64,000 nt of DNA from JAMLJG01 sp035327585 (GTDB lineage: Bacteria; Verrucomicrobiota; Kiritimatiellia; CAIVKH01), in assembly GCA_035327585.1 (NCBI GenBank), contig DAOLDD010000015.1:1-64000 (forward strand), written 5' to 3'. Every line of letters starts with the position of its first letter. Positions within the stretch are counted from its first letter, which is position 1. Position numbers and translations under genes: made by a program. The notes under the pieces were generated by a model. The model did not search any database and was not told the DNA's origin. It saw only the letters and a program-made list of their open reading frames with translations. Positions 47,527 through 56,564 of the stretch are shown in pieces.

Positions 47527-48803
47527 GGCACATCCACCAGTGAGCGGCCGCGGACCCGATCCCATTCGGCGGCGGCGAGCGCCGCGTCGCGTTCACGCGC
47601 CAGCAGGTTCTGCCGGCTCTGGATCAGTTCATCCTCGATCTGGTCCCAATTCTGGAAGCTCAACAGCCCGTTTTCGTATTGCGCGCGCGCGATGTCGGCG
47701 CGCACCTCCGCGGCCTCGCGGAAGGCGGCCTGGACGTCGCGCTGCTGGATCGCGTCGCGCAGCGCGGCCCAGGCGGATTCCAGGTCGAGCAGTACATTCT
47801 GTCCGGTCTGGCGGAGCGAGGCCTCCGCCTGGCGCAAGCCGGCCCGTGCCGCGGCGAGCTGACTGATGTTGCGGCCACCGGTGAAAAGCGGGATGGAGAG
47901 GGTCGCGCCGACGCTCCAGGCGTCGTTGTCCGGCGGCCAGTCCTCGCCGCTGCGGTCGAGACCGGCGCGCAGGCCCAGTTCCGGGTGGATATTGCCCCGC
48001 GCGATGATGACCTGCGCCTGCTGCGCCTCGACGCGGGCCTGGGCCGAGCGCCGCTCCGGCGTCGCGCGCATGAGGTCGTTCCATGCGGGTTCGGGCACGG
48101 CCTCCGGTTGCGTCCACTCGCCGCGCGCGACCCAGGCCACGCGGTCCTCGCGCCCCAACACGCCGGCCAGTTCGCGCTGCTGGACGCTGATGCTGCGCCG
48201 GGCCTGCTCCAGTTCAGCCTCCGCCTGGCGGGTGGTCGCCTCCGTGCGGAGCAGGGATCCGCGATTTTCACTGCCGCTCTCGAAGCGGAGTTGGACGAGG
48301 TCGAGATTCTGGCGCCTGCGCTCTGCGGTGGTTTCCGCCAGCCCGGCCCGCTCCTGCGCGTACAGCAGGCGGACGAACGCCTTGCGCACATCGGACAGCA
48401 CCGCGGCGCCCGCGGAGGCCCAGTCGGCCCGCGCCTGCTCCAGCGCCGCCTCCGCCTGCCGCACGCGCGCCGAGTCCGCGAAGCCGCTGTACAACGCGTA
48501 TTGCGCGGTGAGTCCCATGGTCGTCTGGTCCGACGGCCCGTCCGTCCGCGTGTCCGAATCAGCCCGGGTGTAGCCGGCCGCGCCGGTGAGGGTGGGCCAA
48601 TACGCGGCTTCGCTCGCCTTTACCGCGAGGCGCGCCTGCTCGGCGGACTCGCGCGCGATGGCGAGGCGTTCGTTCGACGCCGCGGCGAGGCCCAGGGCTT
48701 CTTCGAGGGAAATCCACTGCGCGGTGTCCGCCGCCTGCGCCGCATGGAAAAAACAGGCGGCGAGCCAGGCGCCGCCGCATCGAATGATCGTGTTCCGCAT
48801 CAT
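47523..48803 (-). CDS. TolC-family outer-membrane efflux protein
   Basis: 426 aa outer-membrane channel. Signal peptide MRNTIIRCGGAWLAACFFHAAQAA. Two OEP repeats: ~30-215 (LEEALGLAAASNERLAIARESAEQA) and ~235-425 (ARGNIHPELGLRAGL, LSIPLFTGGRNISQLAAARAGLRQAEA in segments). The GxP-type LxIPLFxGG motif is typical. First gene of tolC-macA-macB; overlaps macA (ATGA-type). Two consecutive ATGs (48800 and 48803) allow a one-residue variation. Confidence 0.92.
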   Translation of the reverse strand: MMRNTIIRCGGAWLAACFFHAAQAADTAQWISLEEALGLAAASNERLAIARESAEQARLAVKASEAAYWPTLTGAAGYTRADSDTRTDGPSDQTTMGLTAQYALYSGFADSARVRQAEAALEQARADWASAGAAVLSDVRKAFVRLLYAQERAGLAETTAERRRQNLDLVQLRFESGSENRGSLLRTEATTRQAEAELEQARRSISVQQRELAGVLGREDRVAWVARGEWTQPEAVPEPAWNDLMRATPERRSAQARVEAQQAQVIIARGNIHPELGLRAGLDRSGEDWPPDNDAWSVGATLSIPLFTGGRNISQLAAARAGLRQAEASLRQTGQNVLLDLESAWAALRDAIQQRDVQAAFREAAEVRADIARAQYENGLLSFQNWDQIEDELIQSRQNLLARERDAALAAAEWDRVRGRSLVDVP

Positions 48804-48878
48804 GGAATAACGGGTCAATCATACGCTTTCGTGCACGAAACGCGAAATGAAATGCGCGGCGCGCGCCGGCCGGGCGGA

Positions 48879-51425
48879 CTACCGCCACTCATGCCGCGGA
48901 TATTTGCGGGACAGCTCCTGCTTCACGCGCGGATAGTGGTCGCGCCAGAAGCCGGTGAGGTCCTGCGTGATCTGCACCGGGCGCTGGCTGGGGGCAAGCA
49001 GGTGCACGGTGAGCGGCACGCGGCCCATCGCGATGCGGGGCGATTTGGTCATGCCGTACAGGTTCTGGATTGTCGCGGCGAACCAGGGCGGCGTTTCCCC
49101 GGAATACACGATGCGGGCGGAACGTCCGCTCGGCAGTTCGATCCGTTGCGGCGCGTGCTTCTCAAGCATCGCGCGCTGGGCCGGGTTGAGCCAATCGTGG
49201 ACGAAGGGCCAGACGTCGCGCTCCTTGATGTCCTTGTAGCTGACCGCGCCGTGGCAGCATTGCGCGATCATCAGTTTGCGATCCTCCGCCGTCACAATCG
49301 GGATGCCCAGTTCGGGACACCAGGCGGCGAGGCAGTTGACGCGGGTCAGCCACTGTTCAACCGCCTCGTCCCAGCGCGTCAGCGTCAACTCGCCGGACAG
49401 CACGCGCTCCGCGAGCAATTCCGCGGCGGCGTCGGCGGGCGGCTGGTCGTTGCGCTTGGATTCCAGCACGAGGTCGCGGAAGACGAGTCGGCGCTCGGCG
49501 TACACACGGCGCGAGGCGTCGTCCCACACGGCGACGGTTTCCTCGCGGAACCCGTCGGGAAAAATCTCGCGCAGCCATTCGGGTTTCACCTCCGTGGCGA
49601 GCGAGAGCTGCACATCCACCTCGCGCCCCTCGATTTCGTTCACCTCGGCGGCGACGAACAGCGGGCATTTCGAGACGACGCTGTTGCGCGCGAGCGTGCC
49701 GCGCCGGTTGTGCACGAGCTGGCAGCGCAGCGTGCCGCCGTCGAGTCGGCGCGCGAGGTGGTCGGCGAAGCCGGTCAGCACGCATTTCTGCACCGCCTCG
49801 TCGTCCGCCGGCGGGCCGTCCGTCTTGAAGCCCTGCGCCTCCGCGAGGCGGAGGAAATACTGGAACAGCGGGCGCACCTGCCGCGCCGCCTGCGCGTGTA
49901 CGCCGACGCGGCGGCAGGCCTCGAGCGCGAAGTTGTTCTTTTCGGCGTAGGACCAGGCCCGCATCAGCACGAAGAAATCAGACGTCGCGTGCTCGCCAAA
50001 GAGATCGCCGCGCCGCTCGGAGGAGTCGCGATCGGTCCGCCGCACGAGGATGTCGCGCCCCTGCGTGAGCGCGGCGATGAGCGCGACCTGCCGCACGCCG
50101 CCGTACAGCCCCGCCGCCAGCAGCATGCGCGCATAGCGCGGGTGCACGGGAAAGGCGAGCATGCGCTGGCCGAGCTCCGTGATGGCGCCGGTTCGTTCAT
50201 CCGCCGCGCCCAGGTCGCGCAGCAGCGTCTCCGCGCGTTCGAGCGATTTCGGGTCCGGCTTTTCCAGCCAGGGAAATTGCGCCACGTCCTCGTAACCCGC
50301 GTCCTTCAGGGCGAGCGCGACCTCCGCGAGGTCGAGACGGCGCACCTCGGGCAGCTCCTGCGCGGGGCGGCCGCGGTGTTCGAGCTCGCTCCAGAGTCGG
50401 ACGCAAAGGCCCGGCCCGGTGCGGCCCGCGCGGCCCGCCCGCTGGTCCGCGGAGGCGCGCGAAATTTTCTCGATGAGCAGCGTGTTGATGCCGCGGTGCG
50501 GGTCGAAGCGCGGGATGCGCGCGAGTCCTGCGTCGATCACGATGCGCACGCCGTCGATGGTGAGCGAGGTTTCGGCGACGTTCGTCGCCACGATGATTTT
50601 CCGTCGTTCGTACCGCGCGACGGCCTCATCCTGCTGGTGCGGCGGCAGGTCGCCGTGCAGCGGGAGAATGTGGCAGCCCGCGGCCTCGGGCGTGTCCTGC
50701 AGCGCGCTGATCGTCCGGCTGATTTCGTAGGCGCCGGGCATGAAGACCAACGCATCGCCCGCCGCGCCGCCGCGTACAGCCTCCGCGAACGCCGCGGCCG
50801 CCTGGTTCCACACCGGCACATCGTCGCGTGGATCGCGCGCGGGCGGGGTGGGGCGGTGTCGGATCTCGACGGGAAACATGCGGCCGCGCGACTCAATCAC
50901 GTCGCACGGTTTGAGGTAGTCCTCCACGAGGCCGAGGTCCAGCGTGGCGGACATCACAACCAGCGTGAGATCGGGTCGGCGCGTGCGCTGCAATTCGCGG
51001 GCGCGGGCGAGCGTGATGTCGCCGTAGAGGTGGCGCTCGTGGAATTCGTCGAAGAGAATGCAGGAGATGCCCGACAGGTCCGGGTCGCTCATCATCTGCC
51101 GCAGCAGGATGCCTTCCGTGACGTAGCGAATGCGCGTGGCGGACGAGGTGACATCCTCGAACCGAATCTGGTAGCCAACCTCCGCGCCCAGCTTCACGCT
51201 GCGTTCCTGCGCGACGCGTGCGGCGAGCAGGCGGGCGGCGATCCGGCGCGGTTGCAGGATCGTGACCTCGCCCCGGTCGCCCAGCAACCCGTGATCGAGC
51301 AGCATCTGCGGCACTTGCGTCGATTTGCCGGACCCGGTCGGCGCTTGGATGACCAGCCGCCGGTTGCGCGGCAACGCCGCCACCAGCGAGGCTTCAATTT
51401 CGTGGATGGGCAAGGGGGACGACAT
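48879..51425 (-). CDS. hrpB: ATP-dependent RNA helicase HrpB
   Basis: 848-aa DEAH/RHA-like helicase (E. coli HrpB ~810). Motif I QAPTGSGKST (~29), Ia ILQPRRIAAR, II DEFHERH (DEFH variant), III VMSATLD, IV/V VATNVAETSLTIDGV, VI QRAGRAGRTGPG. The HrpB C-terminal domain follows (~570-845; WCPELGIPIVTAE, WREHYPR-type end FWRDHYPRVKQELSRKYPRHEWR in segments). It is known in diverse bacteria but its physiological role is uncertain. The ATG at 51425 is chosen for the common MSSPLPIHEIEASLVAALP start. Alone, followed by ~75 bp to tolC. Confidence 0.95.
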   Translation of the reverse strand: MSSPLPIHEIEASLVAALPRNRRLVIQAPTGSGKSTQVPQMLLDHGLLGDRGEVTILQPRRIAARLLAARVAQERSVKLGAEVGYQIRFEDVTSSATRIRYVTEGILLRQMMSDPDLSGISCILFDEFHERHLYGDITLARARELQRTRRPDLTLVVMSATLDLGLVEDYLKPCDVIESRGRMFPVEIRHRPTPPARDPRDDVPVWNQAAAAFAEAVRGGAAGDALVFMPGAYEISRTISALQDTPEAAGCHILPLHGDLPPHQQDEAVARYERRKIIVATNVAETSLTIDGVRIVIDAGLARIPRFDPHRGINTLLIEKISRASADQRAGRAGRTGPGLCVRLWSELEHRGRPAQELPEVRRLDLAEVALALKDAGYEDVAQFPWLEKPDPKSLERAETLLRDLGAADERTGAITELGQRMLAFPVHPRYARMLLAAGLYGGVRQVALIAALTQGRDILVRRTDRDSSERRGDLFGEHATSDFFVLMRAWSYAEKNNFALEACRRVGVHAQAARQVRPLFQYFLRLAEAQGFKTDGPPADDEAVQKCVLTGFADHLARRLDGGTLRCQLVHNRRGTLARNSVVSKCPLFVAAEVNEIEGREVDVQLSLATEVKPEWLREIFPDGFREETVAVWDDASRRVYAERRLVFRDLVLESKRNDQPPADAAAELLAERVLSGELTLTRWDEAVEQWLTRVNCLAAWCPELGIPIVTAEDRKLMIAQCCHGAVSYKDIKERDVWPFVHDWLNPAQRAMLEKHAPQRIELPSGRSARIVYSGETPPWFAATIQNLYGMTKSPRIAMGRVPLTVHLLAPSQRPVQITQDLTGFWRDHYPRVKQELSRKYPRHEWR

Positions 51426-51805
51426 GGCCGGCCAGTGGGCCATACCCGGCACCGCATGTCAAACCGGTGGGAGAAGACGTTCTTCTATTCTGTCCGCCCC
51501 CACCGGCCTTGCGCCGGTGGAGCGAAAGTTGTACGGGCTACCGGGCTCCAAGCGCCTTGTTTCGCGACCGGCACATCCGCACAGCGGATACGAAAACACA
51601 TGCGTTTTCGCCCGCGCGGACGCACGGGCGCCGGGTCGCGGACTACGCGGCTTTGACGGCCCGGTAGCCAATCGTAACTCCTTCACCACCGGCGCAAGGC
51701 CGGTGGGGTCGTTAAGCTGTTTACCCAATTGGGAGATCTGAAACCGGGGGCCCATGCCAGGTGGGAAAACCGGCCCCGGTGCCCTCGCCGGGGGGGGCTC
51801 GCGTT
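51426..51805. other. Gene-free stretch between nadK and hrpB
   Basis: 380 bp. 51498-51708 is a complete family-A element. The rest (51426-51497 and 51709-51805) shows no gene; a run of seven G is at 51791-51797. Confidence 0.7.
51498..51708 (+). repeat. ~210-bp branched inverted-repeat element (family A, copy 3)
   Basis: Same termini as copy 2 (CCCCACCGGCCTTGCGCCGG and reverse complement) and the same order of inner arms and three central hairpins, with compensating differences, for example CATCCGC-ACA-GCGGATA and GAAAAC-ACATGC-GTTTTC. Same orientation as copy 2. Confidence 0.85.
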
Positions 51806-52666
51806 CTACACGCTCGACCCGCGCCATTGCAGTTTCTGGCGCAGCACGCTGAAGTAGCTGTAGTCGGGCAGGTGGATGAAGCGCACGCCGTGCGGGCTGC
51901 GCTGGATGTCGAGCTGGTCGCCTTCCCGCACCGCGAGTTCTTCCTGTCCATCGACGGAAAGCAGGAGCGGTTTCGCCGCGGCACGCACGGTGAGGGTGAG
52001 GTTCGCGTTGCCGGGCAGCACGAGCGGGCGCGCGCTCAGCGTGTGCGGGCAGATCACATTGAGCAGCAGCGCGGAGGTGGAGGGATGCATGATCGGTCCG
52101 CCGGCCGAAAGCGAATGGCCCGTCGAGCCAGTCGGCGTCGACACGACCAACCCATCGCACCGGTACGACGCGATGCGGTCGCCGTCCACATCCGCGTCAA
52201 CCGTGATGATGCGCGAGGAACGGCCCCAGCCGACCACCACGTCGTTCAGCGCGCGGAAGGCGCCCAGCCGTTTGCGCGCGCGCCGTACACCGCATTCGAG
52301 CGCCGCACGCTCCGACACCTTGATTTTGCCGCTCGCGAGGTGTTCCAGCGCGGGCTCCAGTTCATCCGTCGTGATGCTCGTCATGAAGCCGAGCGCGCCG
52401 AGATTCACACCCAGCACCGGCACGTCGGCCCGGCCCAGCAGGCGCACCGCATGGAGCAGCGTCCCGTCGCCGCCCAGCGCGATCAACGCGTCGATCCGGC
52501 GCGCGAGCGAAGCGGGTTCCACCGTCCGGCAGCCGGGCAGCATCCGCGCCGTTTCCTGGCAGGACAGCGTGCGCAGGCCGAGCGCGCCCGCCTTGTGCGC
52601 GAGGCGCTGGAGGACGGCTTTGGCTTCCACTTTGCTGCAGTTGGCGATGACGCCGATGGTCTTCAT
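51806..52666 (-). CDS. nadK: NAD kinase
   Basis: 286 aa; ATP-dependent phosphorylation of NAD to NADP. Motifs: ALIALGGDGTLLHAVR (~60-75, the GGDGT), LGVNLGALGFMTSI, VVSTPTGSTGHSLSAGGPIM (GSTG loop) and LSVDGQEEL. Fits NadK length. Start ATG 52666 overlaps the tlyA stop (ATGA). tlyA-nadK next to xseA/xseB is a gene neighbourhood also seen in Firmicutes. Confidence 0.95.
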   Translation of the reverse strand: MKTIGVIANCSKVEAKAVLQRLAHKAGALGLRTLSCQETARMLPGCRTVEPASLARRIDALIALGGDGTLLHAVRLLGRADVPVLGVNLGALGFMTSITTDELEPALEHLASGKIKVSERAALECGVRRARKRLGAFRALNDVVVGWGRSSRIITVDADVDGDRIASYRCDGLVVSTPTGSTGHSLSAGGPIMHPSTSALLLNVICPHTLSARPLVLPGNANLTLTVRAAAKPLLLSVDGQEELAVREGDQLDIQRSPHGVRFIHLPDYSYFSVLRQKLQWRGSSV

Positions 52667-53394
52667 GTCCGGGTCCAATACGCGATAAACTCCACATTAC
52701 CAGCCGGACCCCGCAAGGGCGATTCGATTTCGCCGTGCCAGCGGAACCCCATCCGCCCGCCCTCCGCGCGCACGCGGTCCACCACCTGCCGGTGCACGGC
52801 GGAATCGCGCACCACGCCGCCGCGCCCCACCTCGTCGCGTCCCGCCTCGAATTGCGGTTTGATCAACGTCACCAGCCGCCCGCCCGGCGCAAGTACGCCC
52901 GCCACGGCGGGCAGCAGGAGCGCCAGGGAAATGAACGAGGCGTCCATCGTGGCGAACGTGGGCCGCTCGGGAAACGCCGCCGCATCCAGATGGCGCGCGT
53001 TGACACCGTCCATCACCACAACGCGCGGGTCCGCCGCGAGTCGGGCGTGCAACTGGGCGCGTCCCACGTCGACCGCATACACGCGCCGCGCCCCATGCTG
53101 GAGCAGGCAATCCGTGAAGCCGCCGGTGGAGGCGCCGACATCGAGACAGGTCTCGCCGTCCACGGACAGTTGCCAGTGGACGAACGCGGCTTCCAGTTTC
53201 TCGCCCCCCCGGCTGACGAAGCGTTCGGGCGCCTCAATCGTGATTTCGGTTTCCTCCCCGATGGCGTGACCCGGCTTGCCGGCGGGTTGTCCATCGACGC
53301 GTACCTTGCCCGCGAGAATCAGGCGCTGCGCCTTCTCGCGGCTTTCCGCCAGGCCGCGTTGCACCACCAATTGGTCGAGACGGATGCGAGTCAT
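52663..53394 (-). CDS. tlyA: TlyA-family rRNA 2'-O-methyltransferase
   Basis: 243 aa. N-terminal S4 RNA-binding domain (RLDQLVVQRGLAESREKAQRL in segments, ILAGKVRVDG), then an FtsJ/RrmJ-type methyltransferase: FVSRGGEKLEAAF, LDVGASTGGFTDCLLQHGA (SAM loop ~84-102), VYAVDVGRAQL, the catalytic-type Asp in TMDASFISL and LIKPQFEAGRDEVG (Lys). Known members methylate 16S/23S rRNA at cytidines; some are called hemolysins for historical reasons. Coupled to nadK by a 4-nt overlap. Confidence 0.93.
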   Translation of the reverse strand: MTRIRLDQLVVQRGLAESREKAQRLILAGKVRVDGQPAGKPGHAIGEETEITIEAPERFVSRGGEKLEAAFVHWQLSVDGETCLDVGASTGGFTDCLLQHGARRVYAVDVGRAQLHARLAADPRVVVMDGVNARHLDAAAFPERPTFATMDASFISLALLLPAVAGVLAPGGRLVTLIKPQFEAGRDEVGRGGVVRDSAVHRQVVDRVRAEGGRMGFRWHGEIESPLRGPAGNVEFIAYWTRT

Positions 53395-53397
53395 ATG

Positions 53398-53562
53398 AGC
53401 GGTCTCATCATCGTATTAGCATGCGCACGCCGGGTCGGCCGCTGTAGTTCCGGCGCTCTGTCGCCGGAAGCGCCCCGCCAAGGACCTCCGGCGGCAGAGC
53501 GCCGGAGCTACAAGGACCATCGCTCATCCAGAATATGGTGTTTCAAAACAAGACGGTTAATA
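53398..53562. repeat. TIR-bounded hairpin element (family C, complete)
   Basis: Left terminus AGCGGTCTCATCATCGTATT at 53398-53417, 3 bp from the tlyA start; right terminus AAAACAAGACGGTTAAT to 53562. Core 53443-53512 is an inverted pair beginning TGTAGTTCCGGCGCTCTGTC and ending in GCGCCGGAGCTACA. It fills nearly all of the tlyA-htrA gap. Confidence 0.8.
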
Positions 53563-53574
53563 AAAGCCCGCGCA

Positions 53575-54624
53575 TCATTCCTCCACATACAGGAAAGGCG
53601 GCGCGGGCATCGCTTCCGTCGTCATGTTCAATACAACGTCCTTCTTGCTCCGGCGCACGGTCATCGCGACCGCGTCGCCCGCCTTGCGGCTCATAATCAG
53701 CCGCTGCACCTCGCGCGGCTGGCGGACCCGCTCGCCGTCCACCGCGGTGATCAGGTCGCCGTTTACGAGGCCCGCGCGCGAGGCAGGACTCTGCGGCATG
53801 ACGCGGCCCACCCGCACGCCATCGCCTTCCTCCTGCATCATGATGCCGACCCAGGGGCGCCGCCAGTTGCCGTCGCGCATGATTGAGGTGGCGACGTTCA
53901 TCGCGAGATTGATCGGAATCGCGAAGCTGATGCCGATGTTGCCTTCCGAATAGCCCGCGGTCTGGATCATCGTGTTGATGCCGACGAGCTTGCCGTCCAT
54001 GTCCACCAGCGGGCCGCCGCTGTTGCCGCGGTTCACCGCCGCGTCAGTCTGGATAAAATCCTCATACGGCAGCGCCCCGATGGCCCGGCCCTTTTGGCTC
54101 ACGATGCCGAGCGTCACGCTGCTGCTCAGGCTGAACGGCGAGCCGATCGCCATCACGAATTCGCCCACGCGCAAGGTGTCCGAATTGCCCGGCGCCAGAT
54201 AGGGAAACTCCGCGCGCGTCGAATCCTCGATTTTCAGCACAGCGAGGTCGGTTTGAGGGTCTTCGCCCACGAGCCGCGCCGCGTATTTTTCGCCGCCCTG
54301 CATCACGACCTCGATGTTTTGCGCGCCGTCCACCACGTGCCGGTTCGTGAGCAGGTAGCCGTCCTTCGTGATGATGACGCCGGACCCCATGCCCGCCAGC
54401 CGCTCGGGAATGCGGTACATCCGCCCGAAGAACCAGTCCTGCGCGAGGCGGAATCGCGTGGCTTCGGTGCGCACCACGACGACGGCCGGCATGACCTCCT
54501 CCACGATGTCGGCGATCGCCGTACCCATCGCCTTGGCCGCGCCCGGCGAGACGGCCCGCGCGGGCGCCGACGCGCCCAAGAAGGCGGCCACCGCCAGTCC
54601 CGCAATCCACTGGAATCCTTTCAT
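53575..54624 (-). CDS. HtrA/DegP-family serine protease with one PDZ domain
   Basis: 349 aa periplasmic protease of the DegS-like length. Signal peptide (MKGFQWIAGLAVAAFLGASA, cleavage near ARA). Catalytic triad: His in LTNRHVV (~94), Asp in DPQTDLAVLKI (~124), Ser in NRGNSGGPLVD (~200). One PDZ (~255-345; VGIMMQEEGDGVRVGRVMPQ, SPASRAGLVNGDLITAVDGE). Probably degrades or senses misfolded envelope proteins. A GC-rich repeat lies 18 bp upstream of its start. Confidence 0.94.
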   Translation of the reverse strand: MKGFQWIAGLAVAAFLGASAPARAVSPGAAKAMGTAIADIVEEVMPAVVVVRTEATRFRLAQDWFFGRMYRIPERLAGMGSGVIITKDGYLLTNRHVVDGAQNIEVVMQGGEKYAARLVGEDPQTDLAVLKIEDSTRAEFPYLAPGNSDTLRVGEFVMAIGSPFSLSSSVTLGIVSQKGRAIGALPYEDFIQTDAAVNRGNSGGPLVDMDGKLVGINTMIQTAGYSEGNIGISFAIPINLAMNVATSIMRDGNWRRPWVGIMMQEEGDGVRVGRVMPQSPASRAGLVNGDLITAVDGERVRQPREVQRLIMSRKAGDAVAMTVRRSKKDVVLNMTTEAMPAPPFLYVEE

Positions 54625-54642
54625 GGTTGCTTCACTCCTCCC

Positions 54643-54740
54643 TGGCCCCCGGCGGGCTTGCCCCGCCGGAGCCCAAGTTCACTTTGCTACCGCATGGTAA
54701 CTTGCGCTCCCGCTACGTCCGCCTTCGCCCAGCTATGGCG
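54643..54740. repeat. GGCCCCCGGCGGGCTTGCCC repeat (family B, copy 1)
   Basis: Hairpin CGGCGGG-CTTG-CCCCGCCG, then GAGCCCAAGTT...TTGCTACCGC...ACTTGCGCTCCCGC and TCCGCCTTCGCC words. It lies just upstream of the htrA start. The same order of words is found at 56401-56520 and, inverted, at 60222-60302. Confidence 0.75.
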
Positions 54741-54817
54741 CGCCCGGAGGTCGCGCCCCACCGGCATAAAATTTAGTGTGTGTTGTGATGGACAGACACG
54801 AAACGACGCCCGAACGT

Positions 54818-55084
54818 TCAACCGGAATCACGCTCCGTGTCGGGCGAAAAGGGCTCCGTTGCGATGCGCTCGCCCTTCTTCACCAGTTTCTCGATTTTCT
54901 TTTCGACCTCGTTCAACTTCACGTCGCAGATTTTCACGAGCTGCGAGCCTTCCTCGAAGCACGCCATCATGCGGTCGAGGCTCAGCGTGCCGCTCTCCAT
55001 TTCCTTGACGAGCGTCTCCAGGCGCGCGAGCGCTTTTTCGAAGTCAGGCGTTTCCGGCGGGCTTTTGTTTTCGCGTGCGGTCAT
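54818..55084 (-). CDS. xseB: Exodeoxyribonuclease VII small subunit
   Basis: 88-aa helical subunit: FEKALARLETLVKEMESGTL, SLDRMMACFEEGSQLVKIC and a heptad tail KLNEVEKKIEKLV. This is the classic XseB pattern. Overlaps the 3' end of xseA by 41 nt, an unusually long but plausible overlap. Start ATG 55084. With XseA forms ExoVII, which degrades single-stranded DNA. Confidence 0.94.
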   Translation of the reverse strand: MTARENKSPPETPDFEKALARLETLVKEMESGTLSLDRMMACFEEGSQLVKICDVKLNEVEKKIEKLVKKGERIATEPFSPDTERDSG

Positions 55085-56384
55085 GGGGCTTCCCCTGTTC
55101 GGCTTTGGCGGTGATGACGGACGTAAAGCTACCACGCGCGACGACGGTCTGCACCCATTCCCCGGTCGCCACGGAATCGGAATCCAGCACCGGCCGCCCG
55201 TCGGGGCCCAGCGTCACGCTGTAGCCGCGCGCGAGCACGGCATGCGGACTCAACACGCGGAGCGACTCCGCCGCGCGTTCGAGCCGGTGCCGCGTGCGCT
55301 GCGTCAGTAAACTCGTCGCGTGGCCCAGCCGCAGGTGCGCCTCGTCCAGCCGCTGCTGCCGCTCGGCCAGCGCGGATTCCAGCGCGCGCTTCGCAACGTC
55401 GAGACAGCGCGCCACGCGCTCGCGGTGCCGCGCCAGCAAGTGCTCCGGCTCGCGGAAAACGTAGCTGCCCGCCGCGCGCGTGTAGCGATTCCGCAGCAGC
55501 AGCAGTTGCGCGCGCAGCGCCTGCGCGAGGCGCCGCCGCTGCGTCGCGAGCAGGTCTTCGTAATCCGCCTTCGGGCGGATGACCAGTTCCGCCGCCGCCG
55601 ACGGGGTGGGGGCGCGCAGGTCGGCCACAAAGTCGCAAATCGTGAAGTCGGTCTCGTGGCCGACCGCGGAAATCACCGGGATGCCGGACCGCGCGACCGC
55701 GCGCGCGACGGCCTCCTCATTGAACGCCCACAAATCCTCCAGGCTGCCGCCGCCGCGCCCGACGATGATCGCGTCGATGCCGCCCAGCGCATTCAGCAGG
55801 TCGAGCGCCGCCGCGATTTCCGCCGCCGCGCCCGCGCCCTGTACGCGCACCGGCACGAGCAATACGTGGCGGTCCGGATAGCGGCGGCCCAGCACATTCA
55901 GGATGTCGCGGATCACCGCGCCCGCGGACGACGTCACGATGCCGATGGTGCGCGGCAGCAGGGGCAGCGGCCGTTTGCGCGCCGCGTCGAACAACCCCTC
56001 CGCCGCGAGCTTCGCCTTGAGTTCCTCGAACGCGCGCTGGAGTTCGCCCTGGCCCGCGTCCTCCACGCGGCGCACGACCAGTTGATACTGCCCGCGCTGT
56101 TCGTAGACCGACAGTTCGCCCGCGACCCGCAGCTTCGCGCCGTCCTTTACCGGTGTTTTGCTCGCCGCCGCGACGCCGCGGAACATCACCGCCGAAAGTT
56201 GCGCGCCCTCATCCTTCAGCGTGAAATAAATGTGCCCCGACGGGTACGTCCGCGCGTTCGATACCTCGCCCTCGACCCAGACCGTGCCGACCTCGCCCTC
56301 CAGGATCGCCTTGATCCTGCGCGTCAGTTCCGTGACGCGATAGACCTTCCGCTGCGGCGCCTGGTTTTTCGGTTCATCGCCCAT
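55044..56384 (-). CDS. xseA: Exodeoxyribonuclease VII large subunit
   Basis: 446 aa. N-terminal OB fold (VYRVTELTRRIKAILEG, VWVEGEVSNARTYPSGHIYF in segments), catalytic core ~130-300 (IGIVTSSAGAVIRDILNVLGRR, VQGAGAAAEI, IIVGRGGGSLEDLWAFNEE, SAVGHETDFTICDFVADLRA), coiled-coil (~300-395) and C-terminal strand swap (LARGYSVTLGPDGRPV). All family motifs are intact. Confidence 0.96.
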   Translation of the reverse strand: MGDEPKNQAPQRKVYRVTELTRRIKAILEGEVGTVWVEGEVSNARTYPSGHIYFTLKDEGAQLSAVMFRGVAAASKTPVKDGAKLRVAGELSVYEQRGQYQLVVRRVEDAGQGELQRAFEELKAKLAAEGLFDAARKRPLPLLPRTIGIVTSSAGAVIRDILNVLGRRYPDRHVLLVPVRVQGAGAAAEIAAALDLLNALGGIDAIIVGRGGGSLEDLWAFNEEAVARAVARSGIPVISAVGHETDFTICDFVADLRAPTPSAAAELVIRPKADYEDLLATQRRRLAQALRAQLLLLRNRYTRAAGSYVFREPEHLLARHRERVARCLDVAKRALESALAERQQRLDEAHLRLGHATSLLTQRTRHRLERAAESLRVLSPHAVLARGYSVTLGPDGRPVLDSDSVATGEWVQTVVARGSFTSVITAKAEQGKPHDRTRKQKPAGNA

Positions 56385-56398
56385 TTGGGTTAGTTCTC

Positions 56399-56532
56399 CC
56401 TGGCCCCCGGCGGGCTTGCCCCGCCGAAGCCGAAGTTTAGCTTGCTAGTGCGTGGCGAACAAACTTTCGCTCCCGCGACTTCCGCCTTCGCCGGGCTTCG
56501 GCGAGACAAGCAAGGTCGCGGGGGGCGGCTTC
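56399..56532. repeat. GGCCCCCGGCGGGCTTGCCC repeat (family B, copy 2)
   Basis: Shares with copy 1 the CGGCGGG-CTTG-CCCCGCCG hairpin and the GCTCCCGC...TCCGCCTTCGCC words; also has CGCCGGGCTTCGGCG. It starts 15 bp upstream of the xseA start. Confidence 0.75.
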
Positions 56533-56564
56533 AAAGCTACAGGATTAGCACTGTTCTTCTGATT

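Noticed and set aside
48559..48888. Small minus-strand frame overlapping the tolC start
   Set aside because: Out-of-frame shadow of the TolC-family gene without protein-like features.
51459..52160. Minus-strand frame spanning the family-A repeat and the nadK 3' end
   Set aside because: Reads through the repeat; part of the frame is just nadK in another phase.
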